Assembly (NCBI GenBank): GCA_030696525.1
Contig: JAUYSB010000021.1
Coordinates: 31,166 to 95,165, forward strand
DNA: 64,000 bases
Direction: 5' to 3'
Source of the DNA: Hydrogenophaga sp.
GTDB taxonomy: Bacteria > Pseudomonadota > Gammaproteobacteria > Burkholderiales > Burkholderiaceae_C
Shown here piece after piece: positions 7,299-16,306 of the stretch. Within the stretch, counting starts at the first letter, position 1; every line of letters begins with the position of its first letter. The notes beneath the pieces were generated by a model. It was not told where the DNA came from. It was given only the letters and a program-made list of their open reading frames with translations, and did no database searches. The position numbers were made by a program, and so were the translations under genes.

Positions 7299-8221
7299 GG
7301 TGTGGGGGTTGAATCCGAGGTGTTGGAAAAGCGCGCCGCTTGGGGCAGCAGCAGTTCAGCCGGCTGCACCCAGGCCACGCCGTCGTGCGCGCGCAGTGTC
7401 TGCAGCAGGCCACGCAGCGCGCCGATGCGGCTGGGCATGCCACACACCCAAGGGTGCAGGGCCAGGCCAAACACCGCACCGCGGCGGTGCGCCACACACT
7501 CGTGCTGCAGCCGCCCGAAAGCCTGCCGCGCCAAGTCGGCGTGAGCGGCCGGCGTCAGGTGGCGCAGCCACTGGCACTGCACATCGTCCCACTCGGCAGA
7601 CAGCGGGATCGCGGTCAGCGCGGGCGTGGTGCGCAGGGCATAGGGCTGGTCGTCGTTGCACCAGTCGAGTGTGTAGCGCAGGCCCGCCGCGGCCAGCAGC
7701 TCGAAGGTGTCGGGGCTGGTGCCCCAGTCCTGGCTCAGCCAGCCCAGAGGGCGCGCGCCCAGCACCTCGTCGAAGGCGGCCAGGCTGCGCGCGATGTGAT
7801 CACGCTGCGCCTCGTGTGGCATGTCGCCGTGCATCAGGTCGTTGGCGGCCAGTCCGTGGCCGATGAATTCACAGCCTTGCGCCGCCAGGCGCCGCGCAAG
7901 TTCAGGCAGCCGCAGCAGGGCCCGCGCATTGGCCGCCACCGCCGGTGTGATGCCGGCCTCGCGCAGCGCGTCGAGCACCCGGAACAGGCCCAGCCGCAAG
8001 CCGTATTCGCGCTGGGTCCAGCTCCGGTAGTCGGGACTGAAGCTGCCGAACTCGCCCACAAAACGCGGGTCTCGCAGCGCGTCGGGAATGGGCTCGGCGT
8101 CCCAGTGCTCCAGGCACAGCACCACGAAGGCATGCAGTCGCGGCCCCTGCGCAAACGCCACCGCCAGGCGCCGGGGCAAGGCCGAGTAGCCGTAGTGGGC
8201 GTGGTCCATGGAGCGAGACAT
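7295..8221 (-). CDS. Polysaccharide-deacetylase-fold amidohydrolase D
   Basis: A 308-residue paralogue and the first gene of the leftward operon. Blocks are LHAFVVLCLEHWDAEPI, TQREYGLRLGLFRVL, FIGHGLAANDLMHGDM, PLGWLSQDWGTSPDT, TLDWCNDDQPYALRT, IPLSAEWDDVQCQW and LHPWVCGMPSRI. It lacks the YNTRY block of A and C and resembles B in its D-W-x-NDD-P-YA-R-T block. The ATG at 8221 is preferred over the GTG at 8254 and over the ATG at 8206. Transcription must start in the 117-bp divergent region that contains the perfect inverted repeat at 8284-8307. Confidence 0.86.
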   Translation of the reverse strand: MSRSMDHAHYGYSALPRRLAVAFAQGPRLHAFVVLCLEHWDAEPIPDALRDPRFVGEFGSFSPDYRSWTQREYGLRLGLFRVLDALREAGITPAVAANARALLRLPELARRLAAQGCEFIGHGLAANDLMHGDMPHEAQRDHIARSLAAFDEVLGARPLGWLSQDWGTSPDTFELLAAAGLRYTLDWCNDDQPYALRTTPALTAIPLSAEWDDVQCQWLRHLTPAAHADLARQAFGRLQHECVAHRRGAVFGLALHPWVCGMPSRIGALRGLLQTLRAHDGVAWVQPAELLLPQAARFSNTSDSTPTP

Positions 8222-8247
8222 TTTTGAGGGTTTCTCTGGCGCGGGTC

Positions 8248-8276
8248 TTGACACCGCGTTGCCATCGATTCATAGT
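8248..8276 (+). promoter_or_regulatory. Probable sigma70 promoter of the ABC-transporter operon
   Basis: TTGACA at 8248-8253 is a perfect -35 box. After 17 bp, CATAGT at 8271-8276 matches the -10 consensus at four of six positions. The predicted start point falls at the left edge of, or inside, the inverted repeat at 8284-8307, which fits repression by a protein bound there. No clear promoter could be assigned to the leftward operon. Confidence 0.6.
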
Positions 8277-8283
8277 CTAGCCC

Positions 8284-8307
8284 AATTGTTCTATGTTTAG
8301 AACAATT
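8284..8307. promoter_or_regulatory. Candidate operator: perfect 10-bp inverted repeat (site 2)
   Basis: AATTGTTCTA at 8284-8293 and TAGAACAATT at 8298-8307 are perfect reverse complements around a 4-bp TGTT centre. The core is again TGTTCT-N6-AGAACA, as at 5906-5923. It lies between the divergent starts at 8221 and 8339, just after the putative -10 box of the rightward operon, so one bound regulator could control both directions. Confidence 0.75.
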
Positions 8308-8338
8308 TAATCCACCCCCACTTCCCCGAGGACACGCC

Positions 8339-9556
8339 ATGACTTCCAACGCTCATCTGTCTCGCCGATTGATTCTCCAGGCTGGTGCGGCCAGCACCGT
8401 TCTGGGTGCGCCCGGTGTGCTGTTCGCGCAACCCAAACCCATCAAGATCGGCCTGGTGCATCCGGTCAGCGGCGGCCTGGCGTACAGCGGCGGTCAAGGC
8501 CGTCTGGGCTGCCAACTGGCCATCGACGCCATCAACGCGGCCGGTGGCATCAAGTCCATGGGGGGTGCCAAGCTCGAGGCGGCGCTGGGTGATTCGCAGT
8601 CGCGCCCCGAGGTCGGTGTGTCCGAGGTCGAGCGCCTGCATGGCGAGGGCGTGTCGGCCTACGTGGGCTGCTTCTCCAGCGCCATCGCGCTGCCGGCCAC
8701 CCAGGCCGCGGCCAAGTACAACACGCCCTTCCTGATCGACGTCGGTGTGTCCGACAACATCGTCAACCGCGGCCTCAAGAACGTGTTCCGTCTGGCGCCC
8801 GGTTTCGGCAAGTGTGTGGACGACGCCATCATGGCGCTGGGCCAGGTCAATACGGCGGCCGGCAATGTGGCCAAGACCGCGGTGCTGATCCACGAAGAAT
8901 CCGAGTTCGGCACCGGCACCGCGCGGCTGCTGGCCGGCAAGCTGCCGTCGATCAACATCCAGGCGGTGGAGACCATCAAACACGCCAACCCCACACGCGA
9001 CTTCTCCAACGTGGCGCTGCGCATCCGCAGCCTCAAGCCCGATGTCGTGATCATGAGCAACTACCAGAACGAGTACGTGCTGCTGGCCCGCAGCCTGCAC
9101 CAGCAGCGCATCGACGTGGCGGCCATGTTCAGCGTGCTGGGCGGCGGCTTCAACTACCGCCTGGTCAAGGAGCAGCCCCAGGTGGCGCAGCACATGATGG
9201 ACTTCAACCACTGGTTCGACCCCAAGAACCCCAAGGCGCTGGAGATGAAGCGCAAGGTGGAAGCCACGGGCAACCTGTTCACCTTCGAGGTCTACTGCGG
9301 CTGGAACTCGGTGATGCTGTACGCCGACGCCCTGGAGCGCGCCGCCACCGCCGACAAGGAAAAAGTGATCGCCGCGCTGGAGAGCAGCACCTGGTCCAAC
9401 CACTTCATGCCCTACGGCACCACCAAGTTCGTCAACGGCCAGAACACCGGTGGCACCGGCGTGCTGCTGCAGGCGTCCACCACCGACATCGAGACGGTCT
9501 GGCCCAACCAGTTCGCCTCCGCCAAGGCGGTCTTCCCCCGCCCCAAGCTGAGCTGA
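8339..9556 (+). CDS. ABC transporter substrate-binding protein (branched-chain amino acid type)
   Basis: A 405-residue periplasmic binding protein of the LivJ/LivK type. The N-terminus has a twin arginine (LSRRLILQAGAASTVLGA) and a likely cleavage after VLFAQ, so Tat export is possible. The mature part starts with PIKIGLVHPVSGGLAYSGG, the usual first strand and loop. Proteins of this family in catabolic operons often bind aromatic acids, amides or urea, so the name does not imply amino acids. It heads the rightward operon, followed after 108 bp by the two permease and two ATPase genes. The TtgY- or Liv-like ligand cannot be told from sequence; context suggests the amide or imide that the island degrades. 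Confidence 0.93.
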   Translation: MTSNAHLSRRLILQAGAASTVLGAPGVLFAQPKPIKIGLVHPVSGGLAYSGGQGRLGCQLAIDAINAAGGIKSMGGAKLEAALGDSQSRPEVGVSEVERLHGEGVSAYVGCFSSAIALPATQAAAKYNTPFLIDVGVSDNIVNRGLKNVFRLAPGFGKCVDDAIMALGQVNTAAGNVAKTAVLIHEESEFGTGTARLLAGKLPSINIQAVETIKHANPTRDFSNVALRIRSLKPDVVIMSNYQNEYVLLARSLHQQRIDVAAMFSVLGGGFNYRLVKEQPQVAQHMMDFNHWFDPKNPKALEMKRKVEATGNLFTFEVYCGWNSVMLYADALERAATADKEKVIAALESSTWSNHFMPYGTTKFVNGQNTGGTGVLLQASTTDIETVWPNQFASAKAVFPRPKLS

Positions 9557-9605
9557 TGACACCGCGCCCGACCGCTGGGCGCGCATGAATTTTTGAGGCA
9601 GCACA

Positions 9606-9627
9606 CACCCGCCCCCGCAGGCGGGTG
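9606..9627 (+). other. Intercistronic hairpin between binding-protein and permease genes
   Basis: CACCCGCC (9606-9613) and GGCGGGTG (9620-9627) are perfect 8-bp arms around a 6-bp loop, without a T tract. Such stems after a binding-protein gene often protect its message and lower expression of the membrane subunits. Here that role is inferred from position only. Confidence 0.5.
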
Positions 9628-9664
9628 GTGGCCGCTTTGCGCCCATCCGAACCGGGGAACTCCT

Positions 9665-10534
9665 TTGGACCTGACCATCCTTGTCTCAGCCGCCCTCAAC
9701 GGCCTGCTCATCGGGGGCATCTACACCCTGGTGGCGTCGGGCCTCACCTTGATCTACGGCGTGCTGCACATCATCAACTTCGCCCACGGCAGCATGCTCA
9801 TGTTGGCCATGTTCGGCGTCTACTACCTGCTCACCAAGTTCGGGCTGGACCCCTACCTGTCGCTGCTGGTCATGGTGCCGCTCATGTTTGCGCTGGGCTA
9901 CCTGCTCTACAAGGGGCTGATCGGCAAACTGGCCAAGGGCAAGGACGAGAACATCCTGCTCATCACGCTGGGCCTGTCCATCCTGATCGAAAACCTGGCG
10001 CTGATGTTCTTCAAGGGCGACACGCGCACCATCTCGGTGTCCTACTCCGACACCATGGTCGATCTCGGCCCCCATCTGGTGTCCTTGCCCAAGATCATTT
10101 CCTTCGTCGCCGCCATGGCCTTGTGCGCGGTGCTGGGGCTGGTGATCCAGCGCACCGACATCGGCAAGGCCATCCGCGCGGTGGCCAAGGAACGTGTGGG
10201 TGCGCGCCTGGTGGGCATCGACGTGGACCGCGTGTTTGCCATCTCCTACGGTATCGGGCTGGCCACGCTGGGCGCAGCGGCCTGTCTGCTCATGCCGATC
10301 TTCTACGTCTCACCCACCACCGGGCACGTGTTCGTGCTGGTGGCCTTCACCGTGGTGGTGCTGGGCGGCATGGGCAGCTTCCTGGGCGCGGTGATCGGCG
10401 GCCTGCTGGTGGGGCTCACCGAGTCCTTCGGCGGTCTCTTCCTGGGCGAGAGCCTGGGTCAGATCGGCATCTCGCTGATCTTCATCCTGATCCTGCTGTT
10501 CCGCCCCTCGGGCCTGTTTGGAGCCAAACAATGA
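9665..10534 (+). CDS. livH: ABC transporter permease, LivH type
   Basis: A 289-residue inner-membrane permease. It begins DLTILVSAALNGLLIGGIYT and continues with LTLIYGVLHIINFAHGSMLM, the hallmark of LivH. About eight hydrophobic segments follow, ending in FILILLFRPSGLFG. The likely start is the TTG at 9665, preceded by GGGGAA; an ATG frame from 9593 would add a proline- and tryptophan-rich tail that the family lacks. It overlaps the next gene by ATGA. Confidence 0.92.
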   Translation: MDLTILVSAALNGLLIGGIYTLVASGLTLIYGVLHIINFAHGSMLMLAMFGVYYLLTKFGLDPYLSLLVMVPLMFALGYLLYKGLIGKLAKGKDENILLITLGLSILIENLALMFFKGDTRTISVSYSDTMVDLGPHLVSLPKIISFVAAMALCAVLGLVIQRTDIGKAIRAVAKERVGARLVGIDVDRVFAISYGIGLATLGAAACLLMPIFYVSPTTGHVFVLVAFTVVVLGGMGSFLGAVIGGLLVGLTESFGGLFLGESLGQIGISLIFILILLFRPSGLFGAKQ

Positions 10535-11513
10535 ACACGCTCAGCCGCAACCAAGGCTGGATGCTGCACGGCGGCCTGCTGGCCATCGCCGTGGCCTTTC
10601 CCTTCGTCTTCTCGTCCTCGTTCGCGGTCAACTTCGGGGTGCTGGCCCTGTTCTACGCCTTCATCGGCCAGTCGTGGAACATCGCCGGCGGCTTTGCCGG
10701 CCAGCTGTCTTTTGGCCACGTGGTGTTTTTTGGTGCCGGCGCCTACGCCTCCACCATCCTGCAACTGCGCTTCGGCTTCAACCCCTGGATGGGGCTGCCG
10801 GCCAGTGCGCTGGCGGGGGGGCTGGTCGGCTTCGTGATCGCCTTCCTGTCGTTCCGTGCCGGCCTCAAGGGCTCCTACTTTGCCCTCATCACCCTGGCCT
10901 TTGCCGAGGTGCTGCGCATCGTGGCCAACTCGGTGGAGATCACCGGCGGTGGCCTGGGCCTGCTGATCCCGGCCAAACCCAGCGCGGCCAACTTCCAGTT
11001 TCCCGAACGCATCGGTTTCTACTTCGTGATCCTGGCGCTCACGGTGCTGTCCATCGCCATCGCCATCTGGCTCAAGCACTCGCGTTTCGGCGCGCAGCTC
11101 GCAGCCATCCGCGAAAACGAAGACGCCGCACGCGCGCTGGGCATCAACATCTTCAACGAAAAGGTCAAGGTGCTGATGCTCTCGGGCGCGCTGTGTGGCA
11201 TGGGTGGCGCCTTCTTCTCGCAGTATTTCCTCTACATCGACCCGACCATCGTCTTCGGCGTGGACAAGTCGGTGGAGATGCTGCTGGTCAGCATGGTGGG
11301 CGGTGCCGGCACGGTGTATGGCCCGCTCATCGGTGCGGTGCTGCTGGCCGCGGTGGGCGACGCCGCGCGGGTGCTGACCAACGTGCAAGGCCTGTCGCTG
11401 GTGATCTACGGCACGCTGCTGGTGGTCATCATCGCCTTCCTGCCCAACGGGCTGATCGATCTGTTCCAGCGCCTGTTCAAACGACGCAACGGCGCCGGCC
11501 GCAAAGGGGACGC

Positions 11514-11517
<4 letters not shown>
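10531..11517 (+). CDS. livM: ABC transporter permease, LivM type
   Basis: A 328-residue membrane permease and partner of LivH. Typical stretches are FYAFIGQSWNIAGGFAGQLS, FGHVVFFGAGAYASTIL, FALITLAFAEVLRIVANS and a long cytoplasmic EAA-like loop reading FGAQLAAIRENEDAARALG, which contacts the ATPases. It then has GGAGTVYGPLIGAVLL and ends with a basic tail. The ATG at 10531 overlaps the livH stop by 4 bp, and the stop overlaps the livG start in the same way. Confidence 0.93.
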
Positions 11518-12264
<747 letters not shown>

Positions 12265-12272
<8 letters not shown>

Positions 12273-12966
12273 GATCCGTGGCCTGCGCGCCGGCTATGGC
12301 AAGGTCGAAATCCTGCGCGGCATCGACCTCGATGTCGGCCAGGGCGAGATCGTCGCCGTGCTGGGCAGCAACGGCGTGGGCAAGTCCACGCTCAACAACA
12401 ACATCTCGGCTCTGTACCGGCCCTTCTCGGGCTCGATCCGCTTCAAGGGCGAGGAGCTGGTCGGGCGCAGCTCCACCGACATCGTCCGACGCGGCGTGAT
12501 CCATGTGCCCGAAGGCCGGCGCATCTTCCCCAACCTCAATGTGCTGGAGAACCTCGAACTCGGCAGCCTGGTGCGCGGCACCGCGCGGCGCAAGCAGAAC
12601 ATCGAGCACGTGGTCGGCATCTTTCCGCGCCTGAAGGAACGCTTCACCCAGCTGGCGGGCACGCTGTCGGGCGGCGAGCAGCAGATGGTGGCCATCGGCC
12701 GCGGCCTCATGGGCGAACCCGAGCTGCTGATCATGGACGAGCCCTCGCTGGGCCTGTCGCCCCTGCTGGTGGAAGAGATGTTCGCGCTGATCCAGCGGAT
12801 CAACCGCGAAGGCCAGTCCATCCTGCTGATGGAGCAGAACGCGGTGCAGACGCTGGCCATCGCCCACCGCGGCTACATCATCGAAAACGGCCACGTGGCC
12901 ATGCAGGGCAAGGCCGCCGACCTGATGCACGACCCCGACCTGCGCAAGAACTACCTCGGGCTCTGA
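12265..12966 (+). CDS. livF: ABC transporter ATP-binding protein, LivF type
   Basis: A 233-residue ATPase that pairs with LivG. Walker A reads GSNGVGKST, the signature is [16 protein letters not shown], Walker B is [13 protein letters not shown] and the switch region is [11 protein letters not shown]. It ends [11 protein letters not shown], as LivF proteins do. The following SDR gene starts one base after its stop, so the transporter and the catabolic genes form one transcript. Confidence 0.93.
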
Positions 12967-12967
12967 G

Positions 12968-13729
12968 ATGACCACCGCGCCGCCGCCCGAACTGCAAGGC
13001 CGCCACATCCTCGTCACGGGTGCCGGCTCGGGCATTGGCCTGGCCTGCGTGGCCGTGGCCCAGGCGCGGGGCGCCCGCGTGGCCGCGGTGGTGCAGAACG
13101 ACGAACAACGCGCCGCGGTGGCTGCTACCGCACCCGATGCCGAGGTGCTGGTGCAGGACCTGCTGGACGACGCCGGCACCGCCGCCCTGCCCGGGCGCGC
13201 TGCGCTGGCGCTGGGCGGGCTCGATGGCCTGGTGTGCTGCGCTGGCGTCTTCTACAAAAAGGGCTCGGACGACACCGCGCTGCACGAGTGGCGCCACACG
13301 CTGGACCTGAACCTCACCAGCAGCTTTGTGCTGAGCCGCGCCGCCATTGCCCACATGCGCCAGCAGCGTGTGGCCGGCGCCAGCGTGGTGCTCATCAGCA
13401 GCCAGATCGGCCACGTGGGGCACGCACGCGGGGCGGCCTACGCGGCGTCCAAGGCGGGCATCAACGGTTTGGTGCGCTCGCTGGCGCTCGAGTGGGCGGC
13501 CGAGGGCGTGCGCGTCAACGCGGTGGGGCCCGGCCCAGTGGACACACCCATGGTGGCAGCGGCCAAGGCCGACGCCGCCACACTGGCCGCCCTGCAGGCC
13601 AGCATCCCGATGGCGCGCCTGGGGCAGCCGCAGGAGATCGCCGAACTGGTGTCCTTCCTGCTGTCGGGCCGCGCGTCCTTCATCACCGGGCAGCTCATCT
13701 GTGCCGACGGTGGCTTCACCGCCCGCTGA
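12968..13729 (+). CDS. Short-chain dehydrogenase/reductase
   Basis: A 253-residue classical SDR. The dinucleotide site is TGAGSGIG, followed by CCAGVF in place of the usual NNAG. The catalytic Ser, Tyr and Lys are in [21 protein letters not shown], and GPVDTPMV closes the site. C-terminal [17 protein letters not shown] is standard. It should oxidise a hydroxy group or reduce a ketone of a pathway intermediate; the first acidic residue that would choose NAD over NADP is not clear. It sits between the transporter and the DUF4387-AtuA pair, 11 bp before the latter. Confidence 0.9.
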   Translation: MTTAPPPELQGRHILVTGAGSGIGLACVAVAQARGARVAAVVQNDEQRAAVAATAPDAEVLVQDLLDDAGTAALPGRAALALGGLDGLVCCAGVFYKKGSDDTALHEWRHTLDLNLTSSFVLSRAAIAHMRQQRVAGASVVLISSQIGHVGHARGAAYAASKAGINGLVRSLALEWAAEGVRVNAVGPGPVDTPMVAAAKADAATLAALQASIPMARLGQPQEIAELVSFLLSGRASFITGQLICADGGFTAR

Positions 13730-13740
13730 AAGCGTCTGCC

Positions 13741-14067
13741 ATGGCCCTTGCCACCCACCCCCTTGTGCCGCTGACCGAACTGGCGCCGGTGATCCGCAGC
13801 AAGAACGCGGGCCCGACGCAGCTCACGCTGGACCTGTTCTTCCGCGATGCGGCCGCCTTTGCGCGGGCGGCAGCCAGCCCTGCGCTGCAGACCGCGGCGG
13901 TGGCACACCTGTACGACTGTCCGGCGCAAGCGGTGCAGCGCTTTGAGCTGCCGGCCATCTGCGCCCTGAAGTTCACCCTGCCGCGCCGCGTGTGTGCCGG
14001 CACACCGGGCGACGGCGATGTGTACGGCGCGCAGCAGCACGGTCCCCTGCTGGAGGTGCGGCTTTGA
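13741..14067 (+). CDS. DUF4387 family protein (AtuA partner)
   Basis: A 108-residue protein with the DUF4387 features: VIRSKNAGPTQLTLDLFF near the N-terminus, a middle AAVAHLYDC and the C-terminal GDGDVYGAQQHGPLLEV. The family is usually encoded next to AtuA/DUF1446 proteins, as here, where the stop overlaps the TTG start of the AtuA gene. It probably forms a complex with it, in the way the small C-terminal domain of other AtuA proteins is fused or separately encoded (24510 and 53982). The biochemical activity is unknown. Confidence 0.88.
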   Translation: MALATHPLVPLTELAPVIRSKNAGPTQLTLDLFFRDAAAFARAAASPALQTAAVAHLYDCPAQAVQRFELPAICALKFTLPRRVCAGTPGDGDVYGAQQHGPLLEVRL

Positions 14068-15482
14068 CCGAAGCCCTGCACGGCCCGCGCGCCACCCAGC
14101 GCCTGCTGCAACGGCACCGCCCCGGTGCTGAGCCACTGCGCGTGCTGTCGGCCTCGGGCCAGCTGGGTTATGGCATTCCGGCCGACAGCCTGGCGCGCGG
14201 CATGGCGCGCCAACCGCACTTCATCGGCGCCGACATGGGCTCCATCGATCCCGGGCCGCACTACCTGGGTTCGGGCACGCTGGCCGCGCCGCTGTCCATG
14301 GTCAGACGCGACCTGGCGCTGGTGCTGGACGCGGCACTGGGCGCCGGCATTCCGCTGGTGATTGGCAGCGCCGGCACGGCCGGTGCCGCGCCGCACCTGG
14401 CAAGCACGGTGGCGGTGCTGCGCGAACTCGCGGCCGAACGCGGCCACCACCTGCGCCTGACCACCGTGCACAGCGATGTGCCTGCCGACACCGTGGTGCA
14501 GGCCCAGCGGGATGGCCGACTGGCGCCCATCGGCCCCATGGCCGAGCCCAGCGAGGCCGACATCCGCGCCTGCCGCCACATCGTGGCCCAGTGCGGCACC
14601 GACACCCTGGCCCGCGCGCTGTCGACCGATCCCGACGTGCTGATCGCCGGCCGCGCCTGCGACACCGCCATCTTTGCCGCGCTGCCGCAGCTGCTGGGCT
14701 ATCCGCTGGGGCTGGCACTGCACATGGCCAAGATCATCGAATGCACTTCACTGTGCTGCGTGCCCGGCGGGCGCGACGCCATGCTGGCCGAGCTGGACAT
14801 GGAAGGCTTCACGCTGGAGAGCATGCACCCGCAGCGCCACGCCACGCCGGCCTCGGTGGCGGCACACGCGCTGTACGAACAGGCCGACCCGTTTTTTGTC
14901 GAAGAGCCCGAGGGCACGCTCGATCTGATTGAGGCCCGCTACACCGCGCTGGACGCCCACCGCACCCGCGTCAGCGGCGCGCGTTTTGTGCCCCGTGCGC
15001 AGCCCAGCCTCAAGATCGAGGGCGCGGCCCGCGTGGGCGCGCGCGCCGTGCTGCTGGCCGGCGTGGCCGACCCCACGCTGCTGCAACACATCGGCCCCGT
15101 GCTGGCCGCCGTGGAAGCCAAAGTGCGCGAGCTGGTGCCGGGCGACTGGCAGCTTTTCCCCCATGTGTACGGCCACGGCGCGGTGCACCCCCTGCCGCCC
15201 GCGCAGCGCAGCAGCCACGAGGCGGGCCTGGTGATCGAATGCATCGCGGCCGACGCCGAGCTGGCCCGCACCGTGGCAGCCGTGTTCAAGCAGAACCTGC
15301 TGCACCACGGCTACCCGGGTCGCGTGAGCACCGCCGGCAACCTGGCCTTTGCCTTCACGCCGAGCGAGCTCGACGCGCACGACAGCCACCGTTTCGTGCT
15401 CTACCACGTGATGGCGCAGGCGCCCGTGCATGATCTCTTCCCCGTCACCGTTGAAGACATCAACGGCGGCGCAGCGCACTGA
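14064..15482 (+). CDS. AtuA/DUF1446 family protein, module 1 (with DUF4387)
   Basis: A 472-residue protein of the AtuA (acyclic terpene utilisation A) family. Recognisable segments are VLSASGQLGYGIPADSLARG, FIGADMGSIDPGPHYLGSG, VIGSAGTAGAAPHL, LIAGRACDTAIFAALP, KIIECTSLCCVPGGRDAML and KIEGAARVGARAVLLAGVAD. It diverges clearly from the two other AtuA proteins in this window and pairs with DUF4387. The start is taken as the TTG at 14064, which overlaps the DUF4387 stop. AtuA proteins are required for citronellol growth in Pseudomonas, but their reaction is not settled. No terpene-specific carboxylase is present here, so the substrate is probably a different branched acid. Confidence 0.87.
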   Translation: MTEALHGPRATQRLLQRHRPGAEPLRVLSASGQLGYGIPADSLARGMARQPHFIGADMGSIDPGPHYLGSGTLAAPLSMVRRDLALVLDAALGAGIPLVIGSAGTAGAAPHLASTVAVLRELAAERGHHLRLTTVHSDVPADTVVQAQRDGRLAPIGPMAEPSEADIRACRHIVAQCGTDTLARALSTDPDVLIAGRACDTAIFAALPQLLGYPLGLALHMAKIIECTSLCCVPGGRDAMLAELDMEGFTLESMHPQRHATPASVAAHALYEQADPFFVEEPEGTLDLIEARYTALDAHRTRVSGARFVPRAQPSLKIEGAARVGARAVLLAGVADPTLLQHIGPVLAAVEAKVRELVPGDWQLFPHVYGHGAVHPLPPAQRSSHEAGLVIECIAADAELARTVAAVFKQNLLHHGYPGRVSTAGNLAFAFTPSELDAHDSHRFVLYHVMAQAPVHDLFPVTVEDINGGAAH

Positions 15483-15501
15483 CAACAAGGGAGGAACACA
15501 C

Positions 15502-16293
15502 ATGCCGGCATCGCTGCCCCTGACCAAATACCACCAGATCTACCTGGTGCTGCGCGAACAGCTGCAGGAAGGCCGCTTTGTGCATGGCCTGCCGGGCGAG
15601 CTGGAGCTGACGCGGCAGTTCGGCGTCGGGCGGGTGACCGTGCGCCGGGCGCTGGAGCAGCTGGTCGACGAGGGCCTGATCGTGCGCGAGGCGGGGCGCG
15701 GCACACGCCCCACCACCCGCGCCGAACAGGGCCGCAACCCGCCCGCCCAGGCACCGGTGGAACACGCCAGCTCGCGCCTGAGCGGGCTGCTCGAGAACCT
15801 GGTGCAGGTCAGCCGCAGCACCTCGGTCAAGGTGCTGGACTGGCGCATCATCCAAGCCTCGCCCGAGATGGCGCAGGCCCTGCAGGTGCCCGAGGGCACC
15901 AAACTGCGCAAGGCCGTGCGCCGGCGCAGCGCCAGCGCCGGCCCGGTGTCGCTGATCACCACCTACGTGCCCGATGAGCTGGTGCGCGGCTATGGCCGCA
16001 AGGAACTGGCGGTCAAGCCCATGCTGCAGCTGCTGGAGGAGTCCGGCATCGTGCCCGGGCGCGCGCGCCAGACCATCTCGGCCCGCCAGGCCGATGCCCA
16101 GGTGGCCGCCGAACTGCAGGTGGCCGTGGGCACCGCGCTGCTGCAGGTGCGCCGGCTGGTGTACGACACCCAGGACCGCCCGGTGCAGCTGCTGCACGGC
16201 CTGTACCGCCCGGACCGCTACGAATACCAGATGGAGCTGTCGCAGGTCGGCGCCATCGACGCGCGCATCGTCGCCAAGGAAATCCTCCCATGA
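15502..16293 (+). CDS. GntR family regulator, HutC/UTRA type
   Basis: A 263-residue regulator. Residues 10-75 form the winged helix (LTKYHQIYLVLREQLQEG, then QFGVGRVTVRRALEQLVDEG). From about residue 100 a UTRA ligand domain follows (VLDWRIIQASPEMAQALQVP, a central VSLITTYVPDEL and a late TALLQVRRLVYDTQDRPVQL). The ATG at 15502 has GGGAGGA seven bases upstream. It lies inside the catabolic operon and probably controls it, with the inverted repeats at 5906 and 8284 as candidate sites. Those sites do not match the HutC-type GTNTAxAC pattern, so this pairing is uncertain. Confidence 0.9.
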   Translation: MPASLPLTKYHQIYLVLREQLQEGRFVHGLPGELELTRQFGVGRVTVRRALEQLVDEGLIVREAGRGTRPTTRAEQGRNPPAQAPVEHASSRLSGLLENLVQVSRSTSVKVLDWRIIQASPEMAQALQVPEGTKLRKAVRRRSASAGPVSLITTYVPDELVRGYGRKELAVKPMLQLLEESGIVPGRARQTISARQADAQVAAELQVAVGTALLQVRRLVYDTQDRPVQLLHGLYRPDRYEYQMELSQVGAIDARIVAKEILP

Positions 16294-16306
16294 CAAGGTG
16301 CCTTTC

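Noticed and set aside
1770-8221. Calling the deacetylase-fold proteins true polysaccharide or chitin deacetylases
   Set aside because: No signal peptides, and their blocks match the cytoplasmic allantoinase/cyclic-amide branch; the context is small-molecule catabolism.
8297-9646. A 449-codon minus-strand frame opposite the ABC binding-protein gene
   Set aside because: No recognisable family and His/Gly/Val-rich composition typical of antisense frames; the plus strand encodes a clear binding protein.
9593-9664. N-terminal extension of LivH from the ATG at 9593
   Set aside because: The extension overlaps an intercistronic hairpin and is unlike any LivH start; the TTG at 9665 with an upstream GGGGAA fits better.
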